64,000 nucleotides of DNA, from the NCBI GenBank assembly GCA_037367405.1, contig JAZKJV010002612.1, forward strand, positions 186,001-250,000, in the 5' to 3' direction. Of this stretch, positions 23,689-34,263 are shown piece by piece; within the stretch, counting starts at the first letter, position 1; each line of letters starts with the position of its first letter. The notes beneath the pieces were generated by a model that made no database searches, was not told where the DNA came from, and saw only the letters and a list, made by a program, of their open reading frames with translations. Position numbers and translations under genes: made by a program. This DNA comes from Ottelia alismoides (lineage: Eukaryota > Streptophyta > Magnoliopsida > Alismatales > Hydrocharitaceae).

Positions 23689-24108
23689 CAAGGTTGCAGA
23701 AGTCGGTAGTCGGTATTCAGTCGGTCGGATCACTGGATCAATGACTAAGGATTAATCAGCAGTCTAGCGACTAATCAAAGTCCGTCTGCCATTAATCATT
23801 TTTGGATTTTTTTAATTATTTTACATATAAAACTAATTTTATACATATATTCTTACGTATTTACGATGATTTGATCATTTTCTATACTGTCATAATGAAG
23901 TACAAAGTAATTGAATTTAAAAAAAACATTAAGCATATTATAATAAGAATGCTTTTAGAAAAAAGCAAAAAAATAAAAAAAGAATCTCTATGCAAAAATT
24001 AGCCGACTAGTTAGGTTGAGTCATCGACTGGCCAACTATTTGATCGATTCGTCAATAATCGATCGGTCAACCTACTGACTGCCTAGTAAGTTGACTTTTA
24101 CAACAATG
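23689..24108. mobile_element. hAT-type MITE, CGACTAGTCG family, copy 2
   Basis: Ends CAAGGTTGCAGAAGTCGG and CTTTTACAACAATG; flanking 8-mers TGTGTAAT and TATGTACC agree at 5 of 8. GTCGGT, CGACTGG and GATCGATT words fill both ends, as in the copy at 22466. Confidence 0.65.
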
Positions 24109-24505
24109 TATGTACCCAATAGGTGAATTCATTCATGTAGCTAGCATGCTTTTCTCATTTATTTGGTTTCCCTAGATATCACATTAATATGATAAGCAAG
24201 GATACCTAAACTTTAGCAAATCAAAGACGACTGACTTGACTAACTGATATGAACAAGTTAAAATATATAGATTATTCTTTGTGGAATCAAATCCTCCTAA
24301 TCAAACCAATTTGACGAAATTAAAATTTGCAGAGACCGGATATTTGCGTGGATCACCCATATCTTGAGACATAATTAGGATTTGACCTCAACCAACAGTC
24401 ACCTATCTCGACTGTAGATCTCAATTTTGTTACGAATTCTAGTTTTTTGGGGACAATTCCATTTTTTCGTCAAAAAAGGGGAACACTCTTGAGGTATCTA
24501 TCCCA

Positions 24506-24797
24506 ACAACAACAACAAAGCCTTTTCCCACATTAAGTAGAGTCGTCTACACGGATTCTTTGCCTCCATTCAGATCTATCTTGGGTCATTCTTGGGCTTA
24601 GATCCAAAATACTAAGATCCCTGGTATAGTCTCATTTCAACACCTCTTAGGCATTCCTTGCCCTCACTTAGCCGGCTCAACAACCCAAAACTCGCATTTC
24701 CTAACCAGTGCATCAGCTAACCTCCTTTGTAAATGGTCAAACCATCGTAAGAGGTTTTCTCGCATCTTATCTTCGATCAGAGCTACACCAACTTTCA
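24506..24797 (-). mobile_element. RTE-type LINE, 5-prime truncated 3-prime end
   Basis: On the minus strand the sequence encodes the end of an RTE reverse-transcriptase protein ([16 protein letters not shown] region, then the GRG/RD region) and closes with CTTTGTTGTTGTTGT, the TTG-repeat tail of plant RTE elements. Flanks TATCTATCCCA and TTATCCATCCCA are a plausible target duplication. A better-preserved copy is at 48785-49112. Confidence 0.7.
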
Positions 24798-24812
24798 TTC
24801 TTATCCATCCCA

Positions 24813-25720
24813 AATTATATTGGAAATAAAGGATTACAGGAAAATTTACAGCATCTAGGTCTCGAGCAGAGATCTAGCTAAATGGATTACATTATCAACA
24901 TAAAACCTACACGAACAAAAAATGATCCCATTATGAGAGAGTCAGTTCACCTAGATCGTGGCGACCTGAATTGGTTGGCCACAAGGGAATTCCGAAACTT
25001 GTGTGGGAAGAAGGATCCACCCATCGAATATCCATTTCCGACCATATCTCCTGGACCTAAGCATTGAAGTAAAATAGATGATCCAAATCCTCCACCTCAA
25101 TAGCACACATAGAGCACGTGTCATCTTCTTGAATGAAGGAGGATCTCCTTGCATTAGTCAATAACCGCCCAGGCTTGTGGAGCCAAAGAAATATCTTGAT
25201 CTTTATAGCTGTCCTAAGAGTCTAGATCAAGTTGCAGTCCCTCTTCATGTCTCCCGGGTCCACGTCACCACCATCCGAGAGGGTCTTGTAGGCCTTCCTC
25301 ACGAAGAAGAAGCCATCATGCCAGATTCAGTGGTACATCCCCCTAGTTGGGCTCAAAGTGGTCGCAATCTCCTCCATCATCATAAATTCGTCGAATCGTT
25401 GCTCGGATAGGGGAGAGGAGAAGCAAGGCATCCACTGTCCACCCACCTATGTGTCCTTCACACACATCTCTTGATCCTCAACGAGTGCAAAAAAAGCGAG
25501 GGAAACACTCCATAAGAGGGGGCTTCCCTGGACATGTTATCCTTCCATAACAGAAAGAATTCCTCGTCACCAACCATTGGGAGCATATGCACGAGAACCT
25601 CCTGCATCACTGAGCAAATACCCTTCCAAAAAGCCAAGTGGTAGCGCTAAGACGAAAGTTACGAAACCTCCAAGCACGATTGCACCAGAATATCGTAAAT
25701 GTCACGAAGAAGTATACAAG
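24813..25720 (-). pseudogene. L1-type LINE fragment (linker and zf-RVT domain)
   Basis: Read on the minus strand in several frames: a tract like MVGDEEFFLLW, then an IWHDGFFFVRKAYKTLSDGG tract, IKIFLWLHKPGRLLTNARR, and CSMCAIEVEDLDHLF with the CXXC ... H pattern of the zf-RVT domain at the C-terminus of plant L1 proteins. Frames are broken by stops. This is a different copy from the LINE at 25950-34263, with the same orientation. Confidence 0.72.
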
Positions 25721-26072
25721 TTATTATCTTAACTAAAAAATATGGCATTGTAAGATATTTTTTCACTATATTAGATATCAAGTTTAATTTTTTTTATTAA
25801 ATTGCAACTTGAATTTTTATTTCGTAGAAAAAAAGAGCATTTAAAGTGACAACCACATCAACACTATATTAACTAACCACTTCCAATAAGATTAAAAGAA
25901 CCAAGATTCTAAAAGAGCCTTGGCATGATTACAACATTTTCATGAAATCTTTTTTTAAGCCAAAAAAGGAGGAAACATGCTAAGGTGCCCGCCCCAGATC
26001 TATTGATAAGAAGAAAAAGGTTCCATACAGAATCCAGGACTTAAGAAGAGACCTATAGTGAAAGATTACATT

Positions 26073-27119
26073 TCACAATAGAAGCGCTAAGAAGAGAAAA
26101 GTGCACAGTGCACCACTTCTGCTTAACCAAATAGCCCATAATATTGCAAGTGATCGCAAGATGTCCTCCCTAGCACAATGTCTGGCAAGAAACATGGATT
26201 CCCACAAAAGGTCAAGGTTATGAAGGTTAAGCCATCGTGCATTAGCCTCAGCCCTGATTGGGGCAGTCTTTGCATATTGGAAGAAGAGGTGATATATTGT
26301 TTCGATTTGTGATTGCAAAGCGGACATCTACTGGAAATGTCGCACAACAGCCCCTTGGCATAATATGTCTTCTCCTTAGCAGCCACAAAAAAATCAATTC
26401 TACATGGAAGACGTAGCTCCCAAATGAGGTTACAGTCCCGGAGCAGGGAATCTGTCCTAGGAGATGGAGGTCTGGAAATTGCAGAGTAAACCCTTTTCAC
26501 AGAGAAATAGTTATCCTTCCAGACCCAATGATATCTGCCCATAGACGGCCTATCAATATGTCTCAACAACTCTAACATAGTGAAGAAAGTCTTCTAATCG
26601 TTGGTCCGAGAAATCCACAATGAAGAAAGGCATCCAGTTCCCATCAATCCAACATTTCACGACATGTGCATCACGATTGTCAACCAATGCGAATAGCCGA
26701 GGAAATCTAGTAGAGAAAGACCCATCGCCCGTCCAATTGTCTTCCCAAAAAGAGAAAAAGTTCCCATCACCAAGCACCAATCGGAAAAGATCCTCAAATC
26801 GAGGCAGCACCATGGTGATTCCGTTTCCAAAAGGCCGAGGACTACACATGTTGACGCTACAAAGAGTCAAGGGGATCCCTGATATCATAGATCCTTCGAA
26901 TAAGTCTAAACAGATGTCATCATCACTACCCCAAAGTCTATTGAACTACTTTAGTATCATTTCCTTATTCATGGTCTCTAAGTTCTTGATTCCAAGGCCA
27001 CTGCCCATCTTTGATAGAGTAAGAGTCTCCAAATCAACCAGGTGAATTTCAACACCATGTTGCCTAGATTTGCCCTAGAGAAACCTAAGCATGATCTTTT
27101 CAAGTCTACTCCGGATCCC
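26073..27119 (-). pseudogene. LINE C-terminal linker and zf-RVT domain
   Basis: 26553-26888 carries FRLVLGDGNFFSFWEDNWTG and RFPRLFAL, typical of plant L1 proteins after the RT. 26123-26578 carries YHWVWKDNYFSVKRVYSAI, LIWELRLPCRIDFFVAAKE and a CPLCN motif of the zf-RVT domain. Confidence 0.82.
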
Positions 27120-27124
27120 CACAG

Positions 27125-27619
27125 TGATGCAGTGCGGGATGACCAATTGGGGCTCAATTAAAGATTTTCGTCTGTTGAAATTTAGCAATTAGGGTTTAAT
27201 TTTCGTTCGTTAATTAAAGTTGGATTAATTTTATGTTTTATTGAGTCTATTGCAAATTTATTCTAAAATAAAGAGATCGCATGTGATCTCGTTTTGATTA
27301 ATTAGTTGGTTATATTTAGTAGTTAATTAGCTAGAGATATTTAGAGTCAATTAGGATAAGTTAGATTTAAATTTTGATTTTATTTCTATTTTTGTAATCC
27401 ACATCCCTCCTATATAAAGGGTTGGTAGTCCCTTGTTTAGAGACAGTTCAAGTTGAAATCATTTTGAAATTTATTTCATCTCCTCCTTGTCTCTCTTCTC
27501 CCTCCGCACGATCTTTACGCTTCTCTTCCCCGAAATCTTCTCCCTTCCTCTGCATTCTTCCACCAAATATTTTCCACCACTAATTTATTTTTCGTTGTTA
27601 CAAATTTCGATTCGTATCA
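27125..27619 (+). repeat. 5-prime LTR
   Basis: 495 bp; contains CTATATAAAGGG, a probable TATA box, near 27411. Confidence 0.88.
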
Positions 27620-27620
27620 T

Positions 27621-27633
27621 TTGGTATCAGAGC
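27621..27633 (+). other. primer binding site (tRNA-Met type)
   Basis: TTGGTATCAGAGC two bases after the LTR; TGGTATCAGAGC is a full match to the common plant primer site. Confidence 0.85.
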
Positions 27634-28383
27634 ATGGCTTATAGATCGTCCTCATGATCTGACGATTCCTCCAAGCATTCACACGAACATAAATCCAGGG
27701 TCTCGCTCAATGGATCGTGCATGACGTGATGAGGTTAGAAGAACTTTATCTGGTATGCCCCAAGTTTGTGCAGATATGCAAGCTTTGGCGAGAGAAATGT
27801 GAGATCCGTGAAATGTTGAAGCGTTGACGAGACAACTAGAGAAAATGCCAAAAAAACGTTGCAAAGAAAGCCATCCAAACACCAGCTTCCGTTGTCGAAG
27901 CTATTGTCCAAGCTTCCAAAGAAGAAAAACTAGAAAAAATCACAGACAAGGACTTTCAGCTTGTTGTTCAAGCCACTTCAGATCGGCTTTCATCGAAAGA
28001 GACAACTCCAATAGCGTCGTCAGCCCCCTGGCAGCTCCCCAACGCCTCCCCCGCACCTCTGGCCCCTTCGCAACCCCCCTGCAACACATAGTCCCTCCAT
28101 CTTGTTTGCCCAACCCCACCACCACCACAGTCCCCGTCGTGGTCCCCTTCCTCCATCTCCGTCACCCTCGCCAAAAACTCGTCCACCCTCCAGTACACCC
28201 TCTCCCTCCCGCAGCTCTATCTTTCCCCACTCCCCCATCACCTCGACCCCACACCGTCGCCATCTCCTCTTCCCACCCCCTTCCTCCCATCGACTCCGGC
28301 CCACCCTCCCACGACCCTAATATCATCGCCCCGCCCCCTCCACTGCTAAGACCCACCTTGTTGCCTCGTCCCCCCACCCCCAC

Positions 28384-28620
28384 TACCACCCTCCTGTATC
28401 CCCCTACCGCTACCTCTACTCCTACTTTGACCCCTCCTCCTCCAGCTTCCTCTTCCTTTACGCCGCCACCTTCAAGAATAATTCCTCCGAATCTGAAACC
28501 CACTGCCTCCTCTTTGGTTGCGCCCACAACTCCTCGGGCCCGAGCTTTCGCCCATCCTCACCCGCTCGCAGCGTCCTCGGCCTCTACCGCGGATCCACCT
28601 CCTTCCACATGAGCCACACC
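28384..28620 (+). pseudogene. fragment resembling a plant aspartic protease (A1 family)
   Basis: The frame starting at 28384 reads PYRYLYSYFDPSSSSFLF, then AATFKNNSSESE, LLFGCAHNSSG and SVLGLYRGSTSF. This follows the order seen in nepenthesin-type proteases: Tyr-x-Tyr and Asp/Ser-rich flap region, FGC-H-x-N-x-G, then GLGRG. Upstream, in another frame near 28285, PIDSGPP could be the decayed first active site (DTG/DSG). No complete protease is possible here. The composition is far more C-rich than the LTRs, which suggests capture from a host gene. The match is by motif only; chance in a low-complexity block is the alternative. Confidence 0.45.
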
Positions 28621-29033
28621 GCAACCCTCCTCTCTACCCGGCATCACCGCACCCTCTGATGGCCACCACCTTGCGCACAAGTTTGGGAGGACCAAACCCT
28701 AAGAAGAGAAAAATGTCTAATTTGATCGGATGCTTTTTCTTTAAGAAAGGGGAGTCAACTATCTGGGCATATTGTGCTCAAGCTCTCTACCAAAAAAAAC
28801 TTTTACAAAAAGGTAAAGGTAAAGAATAAACAAAGAGAGAAGATTTTTTTGAAGGGGTAGAAAAATTGCATGTGCATCCCCCACTCGAAAAGAATTACAA
28901 ATGTAATTCAGAATTGAACAAGAAAGATACGAAATTGGAGCAAATTATTCAACAAGACTTCTCCAATGCCGCAACCGAAGACAAAGTCACTCATCAATCA
29001 TCGGGAGATGAGTTTTTCAAAGCATCAGAGAGT

Positions 29034-29559
29034 TGATGCAACGCGGGATGACTAATTGGGGCTCAATTAAAGATTTTCGTCCATTGAAATTTAATAATTA
29101 GGTTTTAATTTTCATTCATTAATTAAAGTCGAATTAATTTTACATTTTATTGATTTTGTTGCAATTTTATTCTAAAATAAAGAGATCGTATGTGATCTCG
29201 ATTTAATTAATTAGTCGGTTATATTTGGTAGTTAATAGATTAAAGATATTTAGATTCATTTAGGATAAGTTAAATTTGAATTTTGATTGTATTTCTATTT
29301 TTATTTTTGTAATCACATCCTTCCTGTATAAAGGGGTGGTAGTCCCTTATTTAGAGACAGTTCAAGTTGAAATCATTTTAAGATTTATCTCATCTCCTCC
29401 ACGTCTCTCTTCTCCCTCCACGTGATCTTCGCGCTTCTCTTTCCCGAAACTCGCACAATCAACGTGCTTTCTCTTCTCCTTCTCTTTGACTTCTTCTACC
29501 ACATATTTTTCACCACCAATTTTAATATTTTTCGTCATTGTAAATTCTGATTTGCATCA
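29034..29559 (+). repeat. 3-prime LTR
   Basis: 526 bp; about 88 percent like the left LTR by eye, with a short insertion (CACAATCAACGTGC region) near its end. Confidence 0.88.
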
Positions 29560-29564
29560 CACAT

Positions 29565-31063
29565 GCAAAAGTCGTGCAGACATAAAAAAGATTGGAATAG
29601 CATAGAGTTTCACTTTAATAAGCACCAACCGACAGCCTCTGGAAAGCATGGCAGCCTTCCAACTCGAAAATTTTCTCTCCAATTTCTCAATAATCTGGAG
29701 CCAATCCATAATCTTGATTCTGTCGTAAGGGGGATGCCAAGGTAGCAGATAGGGAGAGTGCCACATGCGGTGCCCAACCCCGCAGCACAATCTCAGCTTC
29801 ATCCTCAGTAAGGCCAAACGGAATGGTAGTGGACTTCCTGTGGTTAAGAACCAGCCCCGACATCTCACTATAAATCTCCAACATTGTGGTCATCCCGTTA
29901 GCCTCCTCCTTGCCACCCTCGATAAGAATGGCATCCTTCCAACTCGAAATTTTTTTTCCAATTTCTCAATAATCAAGAGCCAATCCATAATCTTGATTCT
30001 GTCGCAAGGGGGATGCCAAGGTAGCAGATAGGGAGAGTGCCATAGGCGGTGCCCAACCCTGCAGCACAATTTTCGGGTTCATCCTCAGAAAGGCCAAACG
30101 GAATGGTAGTGGACTTTCTGTGGTTAAGAACCAGCCCCAACATCTCACTATAAATCTCCAACATTGTAGCCATCCCGTTAGCCTCCTCCTCGCCACCCTC
30201 GATAAGAAAATAGTATCATATGATACTGTAGAAGAGGAATAGAGATATCGCCAATGGAGTAACCCGTAGTGATGTAGCTACCAACAACCCGATCCATCAT
30301 ACATAACAAAACATTTGCCGCAACCCTAACATGAAAAGTCAGTTCACCGACCACGTCGCATCTCATCTGAGATTTGCTATGGCACAAGGGGGAAACCCTA
30401 TCAAACACCATGTTGTGGTTGGAAGAAACCTCGCTTCGGGCGGTTGTTGACAAGAACATAGTAAGAGACTGTAGTGATGCAACACTTTATCCAGGAGATC
30501 CAAAGATCAGGAAAGTCCCGCTTGGACAGAGCTGCCAACAAGAAACGCCAATCCATCGTATCATAAGTTTTAGAGAAGTCCACTTTCCACAAGACACCAC
30601 ACACACGTCGCCGCTTCCAAGCAGCAACAATCTCAGTAGCCATGAGAAGGCTATCAGTAATTTATCTATTCGGGATGAAGGCTGATTGGAGCAGAGAGAT
30701 AATATGGTCCATAACCTTGCTTAGTCTGGTAGCAAGCACCTTAGCAACAATGAAATAAATTGCCTTCAAATGAGCAATTGGCCGAAAGTCCACCACTCTC
30801 TCTGGTGCCTCTTTTTTTGGAAGCAAGAAAATAAGCACATTGTTAATTATGTCGAAGCCTGCATTATCACGAGAAAATTCTTCCACGACCTCAAAAACCT
30901 CAATACCCAACAGGGGCAGAACTCCCAAAAAGGAAATAGGGAAACCATATTGACCCGAAGCGTTATCTACATTCAAGTTCCATATTGCACTTTTCATCTC
31001 CTCAAGAGTGAAGCTCTGAACAAGGTGAGCGGCGTGAGCTTCGCATACATTGGTTGCCCCCAT
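29565..31063 (-). pseudogene. LINE reverse transcriptase
   Basis: 30662-31063 holds the N-terminal RT motifs (NASGQYGFPISF, VVDFRPIAHL, QSAFIPNR). 30401-30643 holds LWKVDFSKTYDTMDWRFLL and NRPKRGFFQPQ. At about 30210-30235 the sequence corresponding to the catalytic YADD reads QYHMILF, so the two essential Asp residues are gone. 29557-30196 covers the thumb region (LVLNHRKSTTIPFGL, WKAAMLSRGCRLVL) and includes a tandem duplication. Confidence 0.85.
29647..30206 (-). repeat. 280-bp tandem duplication inside LINE RT
   Basis: 29647-29926 and 29927-30206 are direct copies with about 5-7 percent difference, each running from TGGCANCCTTCCAACTCGAAA to CACCCTCGATAAG. The duplication repeats the region of NHRKSTTIPFGL and so post-dates or accompanied inactivation. 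Confidence 0.9.
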
Positions 31064-31601
31064 GCTCGTCCACCTCCACCGTCTGCCCCCAACCTCCTTG
31101 AGAAATCATGAAAATGATCTTCAATAGCCATGCCCATCTCACAATCACCCTCCACTCGAGTACCATTCAACACCACGGATAGGATCAGATTGTGGTGACA
31201 CCTACCATTAGCCATACAGTGGAAGTATGTGGTGTTTGCAACACCATCTTTGAGCCAACATTGTCCATTGGCGCCACTCAGTAACACGCTTCCTATCCTT
31301 CGTTGCAATGATCTTCTGAGCCGCAGCTCTTACGGCCAACTCATCAACAGCTAGATCTCTAACATCCTCCACTTCTAGCCTACGAAGCTCAGCTTAGGCC
31401 GCCTTTCAACTAACCACCCTGGCCTCTCTCATCGCCTTCTTAAGAGAACAAAGATGCTTGTGGAGCGAAGTGAGTTTCTGGTCCAAGCAAGAGGCGGTCG
31501 ATCCTGAAACAGTAGTGGACCAAAAGTTGTGGACAAGCTCCGTAAATGTGTCCTCTTGGAGCCAAGCCCGCTCGAATCTGAAAAAGCCATGTCAGTTTGA
31601 A

Positions 31602-32193
31602 TCATTCTTGGAGTCCTAGATAAGTGGGAGTGTGGTCCGATCTTGTGTGTGGCCTCGAAGAACAGAAGGAAAGTGGATAATCACTCAGAAGCTCTTGAGA
31701 GGCTAGGAAGCGATCAATACGTGAGCAGGAGCCATAATTCCTCCAAGTAAACCCCGTATTCGTCACATCCATCACCTCAAGCTCGAGGTCCTCAATCAAC
31801 TCAACAGAGTTCATAGAGCCAGGATCTTGCCCCCTACGGGAACGTGGGCGATCCGAAGAGAGAAGAGAGATGTTGAAATCTCCACCCACCAATCATGCCA
31901 CCCTCGGGAAAGAAACATGGGCCTTACGGATATCAGTCCATAGTTCATCCCTTAAGGAATGAGCGCAAGGTCCGTAAACACATGACACCGTCAACTGAGC
32001 ACCCGAGGAGTTGTTTTCCAGAAGAACCGTGAGATTCAGAGCGAGTCGAGAAAAGTGGTTCTTTCCATGCAACTATCACGCCTCCTGACGTGTCTCTTGC
32101 ATCAAGAGTTTTGTAGTCAAAGATGTGGCCAGTCCCCAATGGATTCCACATCAAAATTAAGCAAGAAGGAAGTTTTGTTTCTTGCAACATCAC
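31602..32193 (-). pseudogene. LINE apurinic endonuclease domain
   Basis: MLQETK (31945-32193 frame) and, further on, GGDFN, CSRIDRFLAS and RSDHTP (31602-31892 frame) are the catalytic motifs of L1 endonucleases, which nick target DNA. The two parts lie in different frames. Neighbouring frames at 32269-32483 hold the linker upstream of the domain. Confidence 0.85.
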
Positions 32194-32491
32194 AATATCA
32201 CAACCTCATTCTGCGAAGCGGGCCCCCCATTAATCGCCGCTTCTCTGGGTCCACCGAGACCACTTACATTACATGTCAAAACCTTCATTGAGGAACATGT
32301 TTGTTCCCCAAAGTCCGCACCACCCTGGCCTTACTCTCCGAGATTTCCTAATCTTCCTCTCTTTCTTGTGCATGATGTTTACAAGATCTATATCTCTTAT
32401 GTATCCTAGCAACCTCCGACTCAGAGGGCAGTGAGCCGAAGGGTAAGGCAGACAAATTGCTCTTGTGGAAGAAGACGAAGGTTGTAGCTGA

Positions 32492-33874
32492 TAGGGGTGC
32501 ACATGGTTCGGATTGGATCGGATTTTAGCTTAATCCATGTCCAATCCGTACTTAACGGATTTTAGATTTTTTCGATCCGATCCAATCCATTGAAAATATA
32601 TATCCAATCCAATCCAATCCATCAAATTACGAATTGGATCGGATTTTTAATACTCACATATTGTCACCACATAAACTGAGATACTAATAAGATCAAACAA
32701 AATAAAGAAAATATATGCATTTCATGTGTCTAACTCGTGTAGACAATTGAACCATCTCAGTTAATCGAGATACTAATTAAGCACACATCAAGTTAGTCGA
32801 GATACTAATTAAGCATACATCAAGATAAAAGTATGGAATTAGGTTTTACGACAAGTTCAATATGTGACAGGATAAAGCTTGGATATCCTATATACTGATG
32901 GGCACTTTTAGATATTGCTTTTCGATTAATGTGTAGAGGAACAACAAAAATATCTCTCAAAGAGTTAATGCAAGGTCGTTAAAACAATCAGAATTTTCAG
33001 ATATTATTTGTAATAATAACAAATTAACAATCTCCAAGTTAGATGGTTCACTTGTAACCATATAGTCTGGGATAGAAAGGATATGCAACAAGGTCAAGAA
33101 TTAGTTGTAAGACTAAAATGTAAAGAGCTAACTCGTGGGAGGGAGAATATACCACAGCTTCACAGCAATGCGTGAGGGAGACGGCACAACGGTGACGCAC
33201 GAGGAGGGAGGTGTCGAGGTTGTGTTACGCGCAAGGGAGATGGTGCTTCATCGCACACTTGAGGGAGATAATGCTTTGTCGCATGCATAAATAAGAGAGA
33301 TGGTGAAATAGCGTCCAATCAAGAGTGGGTTCGTACCTTGCGGTTGCGAGCTGCTACTGAGGGAGAGCTTTAGGTCACGGATGGGAGAGTGGGGGACTAG
33401 CGGCTGCGGCCTGCTGCTAGGGGAGAAATTTAAGTCATGTAGGGGAGGTGGAGGGAGGGATTGGGAATTTGGGAGGGACTTGCGGGAGGGAATTGGGAAA
33501 TTATGAGGGATTTGGGTTTTCGTAAAGTGGGTAGGGGCTAATCTTAGGCAAGATGGTGAAATGTAAGGGGTAATTTGGAGATTTAAAAAGAGATGGTTTT
33601 GGATATTTAGAAATAAAAATGCGGTTTCAAATATATTTAACTATACAATCTGCACTAATGATAAGAAGGAAATATTATATATAGTATTTGTTTATTTGTT
33701 AACGGATTGGATCGGATCGGATTTGGGTAAGGATCCAATCCAATCCATAATTTAACGGATTTTCAAAATCTCAATCCGATCCAATCCATTAGAATGACAA
33801 AACCAAACCAATCCAATGCTATAACATCGGATTGGATCGGATTACGGATTTTATTCGATCCATGTGCACCCCTA
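32492..33874. mobile_element. hAT-type non-autonomous element with perfect 8-bp duplication
   Basis: Inverted ends TAGGGGTGCACATGG and CCATGTGCACCCCTA; perfect flanking 8-mer GTAGCTGA at 32484-32491 and 33875-33882. GGATTGGATCGGAT and ATCCAATCC words are repeated many times at both ends, as expected for hAT transposase sites. The interior has no transposase. It interrupts the LINE upstream of its endonuclease. Confidence 0.9.
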
Positions 33875-34263
33875 GTAGCTGAGGGTCTCCATTCGTATTC
33901 TCCAACGATTCGACCGCGAGATTGAGTTTTAGGCCCCATCAAGGACCTGCCCAAGTTCTTTTGGCTTCAAAAATCCTGGTTCAGAACAATTGTTGGGGTC
34001 AAAAAATGAACTCTCTAAACACGTTGTAACATCCTATGGCGATTCTATTTGAACATCAACCTTCGGGCACGGAGAGCTTTCCAGTTGTTTAGTTAATGGC
34101 TAGGAGAACCCATTTAGAGGATGCTTAAAAGCGCTTGGAAGTTTTGCTTCCATCTCTCTGTTGACAACTCTAAAGATTTTACGAGAAGCATCTGCTCCTT
34201 CCGCGCCAGAAGCCAAGGAGGAGTTCCAATGTTGATGAAGGATGGTAATAGGATTCTCGTTTT

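Larger units (their letters stand above)
27125..29559 (+). mobile_element. non-autonomous LTR element with captured gene sequence
   Basis: LTRs at 27125-27619 and 29034-29559 begin TGATGCA and end in TATCA or GCATCA. The flanking 5-mers CACAG (27120-27124) and CACAT (29560-29564) differ at one base. TTGGTATCAGAGC, the tRNA-Met primer site, follows the left LTR at 27621. The 1.4-kb interior has no gag or pol domain. It holds a strongly C-rich block (about 28020-28680), part of which reads like an aspartic protease. The insertion split the LINE reverse-transcriptase region in frame. Confidence 0.88.
25950..34263 (-). mobile_element. L1-type LINE, split by two later insertions
   Basis: Minus-strand remains run 34263-33883 (ORF1 end or linker), 32483-29565 (endonuclease and reverse transcriptase) and 27119-25950 (linker, zf-RVT, end). 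A run of seven T at 25950-25956 on the plus strand fits the poly(A) tail. Reading continues across 27120-29564 in the same frame once the LTR element and one 5-bp duplication are left out. It also resumes across the hAT element 32492-33874. The 5-prime end is cut by the hAT element starting at 34264. All frames carry stops. Confidence 0.85.
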
